From Strongyloides papillosus (lineage: Eukaryota; Nematoda; Chromadorea; Rhabditida; Strongyloididae), in contig SRSI01000077.1 of NCBI GenBank assembly GCA_005656395.1, positions 1,798,001-1,862,000 of the forward strand: a stretch of 64,000 bases of DNA. The letters run 5' to 3'. The position numbers and the translations under genes are program-made. Of the stretch, positions 1 to 12,698 are shown in pieces (position 1 is the first letter of the stretch; each line of letters begins with the position of its first letter). The notes below the pieces were generated by a model. That model saw only the letters and a program-made list of their open reading frames with translations, was not told the DNA's origin and searched no databases.

Positions 1-1112
1 TGTCTCTAAAAACTCTGATCAGAGGTAGATAAACATTTATATCATGTACTAAAAATTTATAATCAAATGCCAAATACCAAAAATTAATACCATCGCATTT
101 ATTTACATTTAAAAAGAGAACAGTAATTTTAAGGGACATTTATAAATACTAACTATGAAGGTAAAATAAAATATTTATAAAATTGTGTTTAATGGGAAAA
201 AAATAAACAAATGTTAAAATGTTTTTTTATTAGGAAAAAATTACAGAACAAATAATACAACTAAAATTTAAAAAAAAACCATTTAAATTCTGTAAGTATG
301 AAACATTATGTCTAGGATATGATAATATAGGAAGGTGGAAAGATTATAAGATAAATATATTACCACATATTAAGGTAACAAAAGACAGCAATAGGAATAT
401 AATATGTAGGAATAAAAATAAAATATATAAATAAATAAAAATTTGTAACAAAAGTGCATAATTATTCAACTGTTTTATTGCCATCACATTTTCTATGATC
501 ATTAGAGTTTATATATTTCATCACACGCTAAGAAAATTATACCAAACATTTATAAATGATATATACATTTTTACTTTGGTTGAAAAGTATATTATATATT
601 TGATGTAAAAACAGCTTTGCTAAATGGGAAAATTTATTAGCACATTAAATTTGTAAGATGTATCAAAAAATTTTTTAACTGATACCCGTGATAGGGAAAA
701 GTATAAAAGAAAGATACAGGTTACTTATAGATAGAATTAAAAGATTAATTGGGAAAATAAATTATGCAGTGAAAATAACTTTGATTAATTTTCATAAATT
801 TAATATCTTAAAGATATTTTTTAAATAAAAAAATAGATAAATAACACAGAATAATATGCTTAAAATATCATAACACAAAGTACAAATAAAATAATAACCT
901 TAGACCAACTATAAATCAAATAAATCCCCAATGGTACATCAACCTACCTTCAGGAGTAGTTTCTCGACTGTTCCTGTTTACCGCCAAATTGGAAAGATGT
1001 TTAACGTTGGTTTAAATTTTTTCTTCTCCCATTTACTTTCCTGTCTTTATTTTTATCTTTACATTTAGTTCCTATTTACCATTATCACGGAAGTTTCTAT
1101 CACCATATCATA
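1..1112. other. AT-rich upstream region, no gene seen
   Basis: No convincing coding exon on either strand. The sequence is AT-rich, with poly-A and poly-T runs. The last 200 bases are the likely promoter and 5' leader of the chromatin gene starting at 1113, and are less AT-rich than the rest. Confidence 0.6.
981..988. promoter_or_regulatory. possible E2F-like site upstream of the BAZ1-like gene
   Basis: CCGCCAAA lies 125 bases before the start codon, in a locally GC-richer patch. It resembles the E2F/DP core (TTTSSCGC and its reverse complement). Short motifs occur by chance; the support is position and the generally AT-rich surroundings only. Confidence 0.2.
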
Positions 1113-4100
1113 ATGCCTGTATTTCGTGGAAAAAGATATGTTGGTTCATTGGAGGCGCTGGAGAAACTCGAAGGTCATTCTCGGTATTTTTTATGTGAAA
1201 AAACAGGAATGGTATTTAATAACTTTGATGATTTTTGTAACCATCAATTATTCTTACGGTCAAGGAGTTTTTCACCTTTTACAGAAATAAAAGATGGATG
1301 TACTTATGACGAAGCTAAGTCTATAGAAGATGAAGCCTTTGAAGAGATTTCCTTGTTATGTGATGGTTTTAAAAAAGGAATAGCGTTTTTAATAAAATTT
1401 CACTTACAAAGATATTCAGTTATAGATATTCTTTATGATATTTATCATTTTACAAATAAAAGATTTTTCGTTGGAGAAGAAATATTATACAAAGATAGGG
1501 ATTCATTTAAGAAGGGTTTTGTGATTGGTGTAAAAATAGACATGACAAATATTAAATATGTTAGTCATGAAAATGAGGATTGTCAATTTATTGACAGTGA
1601 ATGTGTTGAATATGATTTACAAGTATCAAGGATAGGGAAAATTGAAAATGTTAGCAGTAGTAGAATTATAAGAGATGGGAATGTTATTACTTCAAGATTA
1701 GTAAAAAATTTCATTTTATTTCATACAAATTGGTATTTAGATAGGACACAAATTGAAATTTCCGTAAGTTTAACTTGTTTATATTTTAAGTAAAATATTT
1801 GTGTTAATTCCTTACTTATGATATATTTCAATACGTCTTTTTTCTGTATTTTAGAAGAAAATATTAGAGAAATACAAGGTAAACACTTTAAATTGGGATG
1901 ATATTTTTGGGGGCCCCGTTCCCTCATTTCCTATAACACTGCAAAAAATTGAAATACCTAGAATGAACAATTCTTCGGAAGATGATTTAGCACTATCTCC
2001 TAAGAGGAAGAAATTAAAAAAAGAATTAAATGGTATCTGTGAGAAATTGAAGTATTATGGAGTTGCCGAGGAAGTTTACGTTCCCTATCAATATAAACTT
2101 GATGAAGTTGATGAGAATGTACTGAATGACTTGAAAGAGTTGTTGAAGGCAAGCGAAGTTGAAGAAAAGAAAGGTCGCGAAGATATACTGTGTCTTGACT
2201 CCAAACAACCACCAGTTTTAAATGAGCTTCTATTACCGGAATGGTGTGATAGTGAAATTTTTATGAAAAGTCTTTCAATTTATACATTCTTGAGAGCATT
2301 CGAAGATGTTCTAAACGAAAACAATACTTTTCATGATAGAAAAATTTTTACTTATGAAATGATAAAATGTGCCATTTTTTGTAAGAATATCACCAAAAGT
2401 ACTTTTTCTACCATCGCTAATATTCTATTTCAACAAATGTTCTTATCAAGTATTGATAAAGGAAATAACTCTATAATAGACCAAAGGGATATATGTGTTG
2501 AAGCTGCCACTGAATTGGAACATCTATGGGCTCCAAGTTGTGAAAACGTTTCGATTACAAACTATGAAGTATCGTACCACATCCAATTGTGGTTAAAAAC
2601 ATTAAATGATAGTAAAAATGAGAGGTGGAGTAAAATCATTGAACAACTTGACAAAATGACAGTTTTTGAAATGTCCGCTAAAGATAGAGGAGATATCATA
2701 TGTTTAATGATAAAATTATTAAACAGGTCTAGTGAAAAAATTAAAAAAGCTATTGATAATGGTTTTTTGGAGATAACTTTAAACAAGCGGAAGATAGAAG
2801 AATTTAAAGCAAAAGCTAGTTCTTTGTCAATTTTAGGATTAATCGACAAAGCAATTGAAGAAGGAAAAGTACAAAAAAATGAAACAAACATTAATGAAAT
2901 GATTGGTGAAAATGAAAGAACAATTGTCAGGGATATCATTATGAAAGAAGATAAAATGATTGTGGACGAAATAAAGTACTATGAAAATATTTTAAATATT
3001 TACGATGATGGTATTAATATTAACGACATTGGGAGAGATGTTTTAAATAAAGTGAAAGATCGTATACAAGAAATACAAAATAAGTATGAAAAATGTATCT
3101 ATAAAAAGGTACTTGGATATTATCCAAGATTGGGAAAAGTTATATTTGGAAAAGATAGAGCATGCAGAAATGTATATTTTTTTGGTAATCTCTCTTTATT
3201 GTTGGTGGAGAATGTCAAGGAGAATGTTGTATTACCATGTAAACATCTTCTTAATAGACATGCTACTTCATGTCCATTAAAAAACTATGATTTGACACCA
3301 AGAAGAATATTTTATATAAAAGAGGAATGGAATGATTTTGTTGGATCATTAAATAAAAACGCTTATAGAGAAGGAAATTTATTAAAAAATCTGAAACATT
3401 TTATTGACATTATTGGTGACGTTATAAAAAAAGACAAAGATAATGTTATAGAAAAATTAGGTTTGCATACTTGGAATGAGGAGTATAATGAAGTTGATGC
3501 CAAACCACATATTGGTGAAATGATTAAAAATGAAATTATGTTGTTAATTGATGATATGATTAGTTATAAAGCCGTTAGATATACCAGACATCTTAAGGAA
3601 TGGAGAGATTGTTATGAAAAAAATAATGTTAAGATGGAGGAGTTTATTTACAACATTAACGAATATTCATGTAAGGAGAAATATCTTCTTGATATGATTG
3701 TACCTTTTGTTATGATATTATTAGAAAAAATTAGAGAAAATCAATCCGAAGAAATGTTGCCTCGATCAGAACCTGATATAACTGTTGATGAAATGAAGAA
3801 TTGGCATAACAGAGTCATTAAACTTACAAATCCTTTTGAATTATTAAAAATTATTAAAATGTTCAAGATTGCAATTGATCTTGATCGAAGGTTAATATTT
3901 CAACGTTGTTTTATTTGTAAAAATCGTTATTTTCCTAAACTACGCCTTCATCGTTGCAGGTGTTGCAAAAAAACATATCACTCAGGGTGTCAGAAGTTTG
4001 TATCTATTGATGATAGTATTATAACGTACTGTGATAGTTGTCTATCAAATGAAAATATGAGGAAAACTATTGACAAAGATCACCTTGATCACCTAAAAAA

Positions 4101-4473
4101 ATCTGGTAATGTTTCTGAGAAAAATGATTCTGATCCCGTGAAACCACCGTACTTAACGTACGAAGCTGAAACAACAATAAATGATACAATAGTTAGTTTG
4201 TTTCGTAATCCAATTGCGGCAGATTTTGTTCATTCTGTTAACTCTCTATACGTTCGTGATTATTATGATATCATTAAAAAACCAGTAGATCTAACTTCTG
4301 TTATTCATCACAAATTAAAATTAAGAATATATCAGAGTATGCAAGAGATAATGGATGATGTAGCACAGATGTGTGATAATGCTATTATATACAATGGTGT
4401 GGGTCATATAGTAGCGGAAAAAGGTAGAAAAATTGAAAATTATCTTTTTACGATTATGTCGAGATTAGAATAA
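1113..4473 (+). CDS. athp-2: BAZ1A/BAZ1B (ACF1/WSTF)-like chromatin-remodelling subunit
   Basis: Two exons, 1113-1763 and 1855-4473, join in frame across a 91-nt intron to give about 1089 residues. The N-terminus is a WAC domain (begins MPVFRGKRYVG) and continues through the splice into the WAC-type DDIF..P segment. A DDT domain follows at about 352-425 (FLRAFEDVLN), then WHIM1 near 473-520 and WHIM2 near 643-665, a PHD-type zinc finger at about 902-945 (CFIC..CRCC..HSGC..CDSC), and a C-terminal bromodomain at about 981-1083 with the acetyl-lysine-binding Asn in the IIYN segment. This order is that of the large non-catalytic ISWI partners ACF1 and WSTF, which guide nucleosome spacing in the nucleus. 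The DDT/WHIM region normally contacts ISWI; PHD and bromodomain read histone tails. The symbol follows the C. elegans counterpart from memory; choosing between BAZ1A and BAZ1B is not possible here. Confidence 0.88.
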
Positions 4474-6000
4474 AAATAACACTAAATTTTTAAATACATT
4501 CTCATAGATTGATAGGGAAATATTCTTAATATAAAGTTATTTTTACATCATATATTTTTAATTTATACATATTGTTAGTGATTAAAATAATTTTAATTAT
4601 TATTTCCTTTCTCTTTGATGTTTATGTATAATTAATTGTTGGCAATACTTAGTTAACAGTTTTAAAGCAAAAACTAAAAAATATAATGGAAGGTTAAATA
4701 CAGAAACAGATGTAATAAACATGTTTTCAATATGAAAATACAAAAAATTCTAAATTATCAAATACAGAAATTTAAAAAGTACTTTTGGCTTTAGAAAGAA
4801 TCTTTACCTTCAATAATTAAAAGGGCTTTAAAATAACGTTTAATTAAAATTACGAAAAAAAACAAAAGGAAGATGGAAAAATCTTATAATATTAAAACAT
4901 AAGTACCAAAAAACAGCAAATTTTCATTTTTAAAATAATAAAAGTAGCATCAACGGCACTGAGGATTTTCTTCCTATAACAAGAAATATCTTTATAAATA
5001 TAATTAAATTATTCTCTTACTATGAGAAAAAAAATGTAATTTTTACAAACGTCTTAAATAATTTTTCTAAGAGACAAAACTATTTGCTACTTAACAAAAA
5101 TAATAAACCTTAATTTGCAACTTTCCCAAAGTAATAATTTCATATGTATATAATTTATTTCACCATAGTTGATTATTTATTTAATAGTTACCGAATTTAA
5201 GATTTAAATTTTTTCTATCATTTTTATTTTATACTATTTCTTCAAACAAATAAGAAGTCTTTTTTATAGTTATTTTATGAAGATAATAATAAATTTTAAA
5301 ATGCTAAATATATGGATGTTCTTTTCTTGAAGAGTGAACTGTAAAATAATAATGTTGTTTAAAATTCAGTTTATTCTCAATGTTATTTATATAATAATAA
5401 TTTCATTTAAATGAATTCTTCTAAAGGCTTTAATAAATGATGGTAAATTTTTTCTAGGTGTTATTTTTAAAATTACTCATGGAATCATTTATACTGTTTT
5501 GTCAACACTATAAAAACACAACACCAATGTAAAAATTATCCACGTTATTTAAGTAACATCTATAAAATTTTATAATATATATGATCAACAAAATATTTTA
5601 AATTTCTGCAATTTCCAAAAATACAAACAAAGATTCAAGATTATAAATTGTGAATTCATAAATTGATTGAAAATCAGAGGATGTTTATATTTTCCTTTTA
5701 AGATATTATGTATTCAAACGAAAACAAATGGAATGAAGATACCCACTTATTTGTTTGAAACAGTATATTTTAGTAATTTAATTGTTTTAAAATTAAATTT
5801 TATTAAATGCACAATTGATCGGGAAATTTTTCTCAGTTATATTATATAGAAATTGTGCATTAATTTACATTTTTTTAACTAGCTATTTATGCAAATTCTT
5901 GTTTATCTAGATTAAATATTTTCACAATATTTTTTAATAGTAAAACTCTTTAAAAACTTTTCATTAATGCAATCTTTTTAATATTTTTAGGAAATAATTT
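4474..6000. other. intergenic, AT-rich; 3' and 5' flanks
   Basis: No coding exon recognised. It holds the 3' flank of the BAZ1-like gene and the upstream region of the first xrn-2 copy. A pyrimidine-rich splice acceptor (ATATTTTTAG, ending about 10 bases before the xrn-2 ATG) could receive a spliced leader or a 5' UTR exon. A 60-codon open frame at 5667-5849 looks like chance. Confidence 0.6.
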
Positions 6001-8586
6001 ATGGGTGTACCAGCATTCTTCAGATGGTTATCTAGAAAATATCCTTCAATTGTTGGCGATGTTGTAGAAGAAGAATGTTTGACAGCCGATGGGGCTCGTC
6101 TACCTGTAGATTGCACAAAGCCGAATCCAAATTTTCAAGAATTTGATAATTTATATTTAGATATGAATGGTATTATTCACCCATGTTCTCATCCCGAGGA
6201 TCGACCTGCTCCAGAAACTGAGGATGATATTTTTGTTCTCATTTTTGAGTACATTGATAGACTTATGGCTATTATAAGACCAAGGAAGTTACTTTATATG
6301 GCAATCGATGGTGTTGCTCCAAGAGCTAAGATGAACCAACAAAGATCTCGTCGTTTTAGAGCTGCTAAAGAAAGTGCTGATAAGAAAAAGGAGGTTCAAG
6401 CTGTTAAGGACAAATTAATGGCACAAGATATTCCAATTATTCAACGTAAAAAGGAAGCAAATTGGTTTGATGGAAATTGTATTACACCTGGGACTCCGTT
6501 TATGGATAGATTAACAAAAGCACTAAGATATTATATTGCATATAAAATTAAAAGTGATCCTTCTTGGGCTAATATTCATGTTATTCTTAGTGATGCTTCT
6601 GTTCCTGGAGAGGGGGAACATAAAATAATGGATTTTATTCGAAAACAAAGAGCTTCATCAGGACATGATCCAAACACTGCTCATTGTCTTTGTGGAGCTG
6701 ATGCTGATCTCATTATGCTAGGTCTCGCAACTCATGAAGCTAATTTTACTATAATCAGAGAAGAGTTTGTTCCACGACAAATGTCACCTTGTGAATTATG
6801 TAATTATATGGGACACACTCTTCAAGAATGTGATGGTGGAATTATTGAATCTTCAATAATTAAAATGGAACAGCCAAAAAGAAAAACGAACTTCATTTTC
6901 ATCCGTCTTCCAATACTTAGAGAATATCTTGAGAAAGAACTTACAATGTATGATATTAACTTTAAATTTGATCTTGAACGAGCAATTGATGACTGGGTAT
7001 TCTTATGTTTTCTTGTAGGTAATGATTTTCTACCACATTTGCCTTCACTGGAAATACGTGAAAACGCTATATGCAGGTTAGTAAAGCTTTACAAACAAAT
7101 GGCTTCAGAATGCGGTGGTTATCTAACAGACAATGGTGAGGTAAACATGCAAAGAATATCAATGATATTAGCAGAGCTAGGTGATTCCGAAGACGAAATA
7201 TTTAAAAGAAGGCAAGAAAATGAACAAAAGTTTAAAGAAAGAAATAAAGCTATGAAACGTAAACATCCTAGTTCTAATAAAGCATCTTCATTTATTGCAC
7301 CAAATATTGATGGTGGCTTAATTACACCCGTGCCTATAGCAAGTGCTCATATGAACAATTTTGGAGGCGAGACAAAAATCAAAGCTTATATGGCTCGTGT
7401 CCAGCAAGAAGATTGCATTACTGCAGAAAGAAGATTATTGAGTATTTTAAAACCTGAGAAAAGTGTCAATGTTCCATCCGTTAGTTCACAAAGCTTTCAA
7501 AATGTCCGTCAAAATGGTAAAGTTGTTGATGGAGGGTCAGATTCCGAACCAGAAGATAATGTTAAATTTTATGAACCTGGATGGAAGGATCGATATTATG
7601 AAGAAAAATTTGGTGTATCATTTAGTGATGTATCTCTTGAGTTTCGTCGTAATGTAGCTGAAGCATATATGGAAGGTATGTGTTGGGTTTTAAAATATTA
7701 CTACAGTGGTTGTCCTTCATGGGATTGGTTTTATCCATATCATTATGCCCCATTTGCTTCCGATTTTGACAAAATTGAATATTATAAACCTAATTTTCCT
7801 AAAAATACCAAACCTTTTAATCCGTTAGAACAGCTCATGGGTGTTTTTCCTGCTGCAAGTAGTCAACATGTGCCAGAATGTTGGAGAAGATTGATGGTCG
7901 ATATTGAAAGTGAAATCTATGACTTTTATCCTACAGATTTTGCCATTGATCTAAACGGTAAAAAGCAAGCTTGGATGGGAGTAGCATTACTTCCATTTGT
8001 TGATCAAGATCGTCTTCTTGATTGTCTTAAGAGACATTCAGATGGTCTAACTGATGAAGAGAAAAGACGAAATATAAGAGGTGAAAATCATGTATATGTC
8101 TCTAAACAGCATCCAGCATATAAAATGATAAGAGAAATCTATGAAAGCAATCAAGATGTGACATGGATTTCTTTAAATCCAACTTCTAATAATGGTGTTA
8201 CTATGCTTATTTCGAGAATGGCGGATTGTGTAAATCCTGATGAACCTTACTATTCACCAGTTAAAGCAATGGTATGTAGAGACTTTACTAATTCATGTGC
8301 GATGGCACTTGTTAGAGATCCATTTTTTATGGATCAACATTATTATCCTGTTCATCGTCTTGCTGGAGTCATTGAACCAGAAAGATTCCTACCAATTGGA
8401 AATAATTATGGTTCAGAATATGGAAGAGAATATCGAAAAGGAATAAGAACCAGAGGCGATTCTAACTTTAAAAACAATTATCGGAATGATTTTAATTATA
8501 GAGGAGGATATCAGGATAATAATAATGCTAATCGAGGATTCAAAAGAAATTATAATAACAGAACATTTAGACATGATACCCGTTAA
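6001..8586 (+). CDS. xrn-2: 5'-3' exoribonuclease 2 (XRN2), copy A
   Basis: Single exon, 861 residues. It begins with the XRN signature MGVPAFFRWLSRKYP. Catalytic-site acids are visible at D54 (LDMNG), E204/E206 (EGEHK), D234/D236 (GADAD) and D342 (GNDF). A CCHC zinc knuckle at C264, C267, H272, C277 is typical of nuclear XRN2 and absent from cytoplasmic XRN1. The protein ends in an Asn/Arg/Gly-rich tail, shorter than copy B's. XRN2 degrades uncapped RNA 5' to 3' in the nucleus: it trims rRNA and snoRNA, drives transcription termination and, in worms, turns over microRNAs. The start codon follows a splice acceptor about 10 bases upstream. A second copy at 20220-23021 aligns without gaps over roughly the first 800 residues. 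All catalytic residues are present, so the gene looks functional. Confidence 0.95.
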   Translation: MGVPAFFRWLSRKYPSIVGDVVEEECLTADGARLPVDCTKPNPNFQEFDNLYLDMNGIIHPCSHPEDRPAPETEDDIFVLIFEYIDRLMAIIRPRKLLYMAIDGVAPRAKMNQQRSRRFRAAKESADKKKEVQAVKDKLMAQDIPIIQRKKEANWFDGNCITPGTPFMDRLTKALRYYIAYKIKSDPSWANIHVILSDASVPGEGEHKIMDFIRKQRASSGHDPNTAHCLCGADADLIMLGLATHEANFTIIREEFVPRQMSPCELCNYMGHTLQECDGGIIESSIIKMEQPKRKTNFIFIRLPILREYLEKELTMYDINFKFDLERAIDDWVFLCFLVGNDFLPHLPSLEIRENAICRLVKLYKQMASECGGYLTDNGEVNMQRISMILAELGDSEDEIFKRRQENEQKFKERNKAMKRKHPSSNKASSFIAPNIDGGLITPVPIASAHMNNFGGETKIKAYMARVQQEDCITAERRLLSILKPEKSVNVPSVSSQSFQNVRQNGKVVDGGSDSEPEDNVKFYEPGWKDRYYEEKFGVSFSDVSLEFRRNVAEAYMEGMCWVLKYYYSGCPSWDWFYPYHYAPFASDFDKIEYYKPNFPKNTKPFNPLEQLMGVFPAASSQHVPECWRRLMVDIESEIYDFYPTDFAIDLNGKKQAWMGVALLPFVDQDRLLDCLKRHSDGLTDEEKRRNIRGENHVYVSKQHPAYKMIREIYESNQDVTWISLNPTSNNGVTMLISRMADCVNPDEPYYSPVKAMVCRDFTNSCAMALVRDPFFMDQHYYPVHRLAGVIEPERFLPIGNNYGSEYGREYRKGIRTRGDSNFKNNYRNDFNYRGGYQDNNNANRGFKRNYNNRTFRHDTR

Positions 8587-9417
8587 TAATGAAAGCATGT
8601 ATAAACTTTAATTAATTTAATATCTAATTACTACATCATTTTGTTACACTTTCTTTTCAATAAAACAAATGAATATCAAGACAAACTTCCTAACATGTTA
8701 AGATGAAGTTTACTAGCGGACATATGTTATAAAATATTATTAGTATCTTTTTTACTGTAGTTTATATCACATTTGATTTTTGTAGTACTTTCTTTTTTAT
8801 AAAACTTAAGTTTCATATGTGTATTTAATTAAACGATCCATTGTTTCTAGACATTATGTAATTTATGTTTTTGGAACCCTTTAATACTTAAGATAATTTT
8901 TAAAAATGAAGAATTCTACAATATTTATGAGTAGTTTGTAAAGAGTATGTAATCTGTTAGCTTTTAATTTTTTTACTGGTAACGTATAAATAGTAAAAAA
9001 AAACTTATACAATGAATAATTAAAGAAAAAATTAGATTTAATAATTACATTCCCTGTTTCATAAATATATATAAAAAAATGTAGTTTGAATAAAGTGATT
9101 ATCTCCAAAGATATACAAAAAGATTCTAAATAATTAATAATATGAAATTTACATAAAAATATTCACTATTATCCCATAGTAAACTTTATTTTAGTTCATA
9201 TTATATTTAATTTCTGTATTTACAAGTGAAAGCTTTTTATTCTCACAAAAAAATTTAAATTTTAGTAGGAATATGCTCATATAATAACATATGTATAAAT
9301 TAAGAATGTAAAAATCATTTATAATAAAATTCTTCCAAATACTTCTTAAAAATAACAAATAAATAAGAATCATAATAATTATGCACTACCCTTTTCTTTT
9401 ATTGATAAAATTGATTA
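8587..9417. other. intergenic between convergent genes
   Basis: 3' flanks of xrn-2 copy A (plus) and the p24 gene (minus). An AATAAA polyadenylation signal lies about 75 bases after the xrn-2 stop. Short open frames on the minus strand (8881-9108, 9191-9373) are low-complexity Phe/Ile/Lys/Asn strings and are not credible genes. Confidence 0.6.
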
Positions 9418-10077
9418 TCAATAATTTGTACGGCGGTCTGTGAAAAAAGATTTAAGGAGTGTAACTTGACCAATACCAATTAAAATGATAACACATGTTT
9501 GACCCAAAGACCAAAGCATAACTCTTTCATTTAATTGTTCAGCACGTTTCCTGCCCGTTGCTTCCCGTAAACGATGATGAGTTTGGAAATCATCTATATT
9601 CTTTAATTTGTCATTAATATTTTTCACTGAATTTTCAATTTCTGTCATTGGTCCAGTATGTTTAGACTTTATATTATCTGCTTTATCACTTCTTTGCCAG
9701 TCAAAATATACCACTTTATGAGTAAATGAAGAAAACTCATTACTAAAACATACTTTATAGGCCCCTTCTGTTACAGTTGTAAAAGCATGATTATCATATT
9801 GTTTTTTAGTATCTTTATACAATTCTTTTCCCGTTGGATCTTGTATTGTAACATCTACGTCATACTGGCCTCCAGTTACGACCTATAAAGTTTTTAACAA
9901 TAAAATTACTAGTGCAAAGTGAATACATACTTGATACTCTAAAACATTTTCGACTCCACTTTTCATGTCTTCATAAAAACACTCTACCGCATTATCAGGT
10001 AATTCAAATGTTAACTCGATACCTCTACATAGTTGTAGAAAAAGTGGGAAAACTAATAAAACACTTGGAAAAATCAT
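9418..10077 (-). CDS. tmed-3: p24 family cargo receptor, TMED3/TMED7 (gamma) type
   Basis: Two exons on the minus strand, 10077-9931 and 9882-9418, join across a 48-nt intron to give 203 residues, the usual p24 length. It starts with a signal peptide and enters the GOLD domain at once ([18 protein letters not shown]), with the two cysteines of the family disulfide (in ECFYED and KVCFSNEF). A coiled-coil segment follows (about 115-165, including the RLREATGR stretch), then one transmembrane helix and a short cytosolic tail starting [10 protein letters not shown]. The FF and basic residues are the expected COPII/COPI signals. p24 proteins shuttle between ER and Golgi and help load vesicles. The LPDNA..CFYED and YFDW motifs are closest to vertebrate TMED3/7. 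The symbol follows the presumed C. elegans orthologue. Confidence 0.9.
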
Positions 10078-12698
10078 CTTGTAATCAAAATAATAATATT
10101 GAAACTACAATTATATTGTGTTTAAATGTATATTTATTGTTGAGAAGTATTTAGTACAAAAATTAATATTCTAGAATCTACGTAGACAATCAGAAAGTCT
10201 TTTTAGAACATTTATAAACAAAAACACTTTTCCACTATCCACCTAAAATATGAGGCATTCTTGACCCTTTCATCTAATGTGTATCTTTAAATAAGTGAAC
10301 AGAGAAAATATAAATAATATGGACGAATATATGGCATTCATCTCTGGTAGATAGAGAGTAGATATATCAACCTAACTAAAAGATGAATATTGGCATAATG
10401 TTTATATACTTAAATAAAAAAGATAAAATAATCAAAAAGAAAAGTAAGATTTATTATTTCTACCTATTTTATGTCACTTTTATAAATTTTTAATTTAAAT
10501 ACTAATATTTTTTAAATTAAATTAAAAGTGTTATAACAACCTGTACTAATTAACTAAATTTTATTAGAAAAGTTTTGGTTTCATTTTATTGATAAATGAC
10601 ACATATATATTTTCTTATATTTACTCTTTTATTTAAATTTAACTGATAAAAATATTTCATTTAGTTTTAAAGTTATTTATTAATTTAATTTAAATCTAAT
10701 AAACCACATATATATTCAGGTGTAAAACTTGTTTTCAATCAACTTTGCAACTATTAATCTGAAAAAATTTGAAAATCTTTAACAATATGTTCTACATTTA
10801 ATAATTTTAGTTTATTTTGCTTAAATATTTTTATTTATGTTATATAAAAATGCATAATTAAGGTAGATTTATAAACTTTTATTCACCTTGCTCATAGAGA
10901 AAAAAATCTGCAATTAATGTAATATTTTATATTGGGAATTTTCTTTCTAAATATTTTGAAATTGATAGCTTATAAATAGGATTATGTCTAATGACTATAC
11001 TTTTTACGTAAATAATTATTAATATCGTACATTTGTAATAAAAATTTCCTTTTATAATAGTTTTAGGAATGTATATTCTTTTATTACAAATTTTATTTTA
11101 AATTTATAAGAAAAATTTTTATAATATTTTAACTTTACTTAACGATTTTGTAATCGTTGTTTATAGAAAGAGAAATGCATTAACATATCATATTTACAGA
11201 AATTAGTTTAGGTAGGCAAATATGTGATTAAATAGAAAAGATATTGTATATTTATTATAATATATTGTGATAGATCCTCTAAATACTAAACTCATAGTGT
11301 TAAAGTGATTATTTAAAGATTATAAATTTTAAGTATATTTGAGCAACATACATCTTAATGGTGTTTATTTAACTTTTTTATTTTAAATTTTCTCTTGTAT
11401 TATTTATTTGTGGTTAAAAATAATTTTAATATTGCTTTCCCATTTAAAAAATATTGTATTTTACATGATTAAGAATTAATTTTATTTTATGGTTTTTTTT
11501 TCTGAAATAAATATATAAAATAAAAGTAGGCAAAATACACTCTTTTTACATTTTATTCTAAATGTTGTTTTTAATACAAATCAATCTTTATTTTATATAT
11601 GTGTATTGTTTCACACCAACGCCATTCAAAAGTTTTTAACTTTCTTCTTATTATCTCTAAAGATAGAACATTTTTAGAAAAAGATTTACCTCATTTTGTG
11701 TATGTCAACCATCTCTAGCACTTATTATTTTCATTCTTTCTTATTACTTTCTTTTAGCCTGCTGTATAATGATAGAGAGGCCTCCGTTATTAACTTGCTA
11801 ATGAACCCCGAAGTTTACTTTAGTTGTGTGTATATTTATATCTTTATCTTCTTTTCCTTCTCCTGGACTACTCCTAAAACTTTAATCATAATCTTATTTC
11901 ATATCTATGGAAAGATATATGTACTTTGGTGTTTCTGGACATATCAATTGCACATTATTTTTTATAACTTTTCTAATTAAATGTATTATATTATAAATTA
12001 GTATTTACAAAATATTTGACATCTAGTCTGATTACTTTTATAATTATTTAACTCATCCATAATATAATTATTACATCTTTAATATTTATAATCCATTTCA
12101 ATTAAATATCTTTTTTCTTTTTTTTCATTATTTAAATTTTTCAACAACTAAACACAACATATGTATTTTACATAAACGAAAAGTTACTTTTTTAAAGAGT
12201 ACATTTTTTTTATAAAAAAAGTACATTCAGAATTGATTCTCAAAGCAAAATTTTGTTTTTATCAATATTTTTGTTTATTCATATTGTACTAGCAACATTA
12301 TTTCGCGAAAGAAAGTATTTTTATTTATTTTCAGACCCTTATATCTTTAATATTTTTTATTTTCTAGTATATATTATTAAATTCTTAACTTCTATTAAAT
12401 ATTTTTCTATATTCTTCATCACTATTAACTGAAACATCGCCAAATGCATATTTTATATTGAAAAAAGTAACAGCTTCTACATCTATCTATTTATTAAGTT
12501 CAATTTAATTGGTGCTTTCAAAGACGAAAAATTGTTTATAGAAGAAAAAGAATATTTATTTCAATTTCTTATATCTTCCTTAAGTTTTTTTTTCTATTTT
12601 ATTACTAATACGTGTTGATTGTTGTAATATTTTTTATTATATTACTTTACTTCTATTTCCATACAATTTTGATATAATCAAGTTAAAACATTTAAAAA
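10078..12698. other. 2.6 kb AT-rich divergent intergenic region
   Basis: Lies between the start of the p24 gene (minus) and alpha-catulin (plus), so it carries both promoters. No exon was recognised on either strand. An open frame at 11696-11980 is hydrophobic and pyrimidine-driven, with no family resemblance; it is treated as chance. Confidence 0.55.

Noticed and set aside
5667..5849. 60-codon frame upstream of xrn-2 copy A
   Set aside because: Low complexity, no similarity, no supporting splice signals.
11696..11980. 94-codon plus-strand open frame
   Set aside because: Hydrophobic, pyrimidine-driven composition; no domain, no partner exon, and in a long AT-rich intergenic region.
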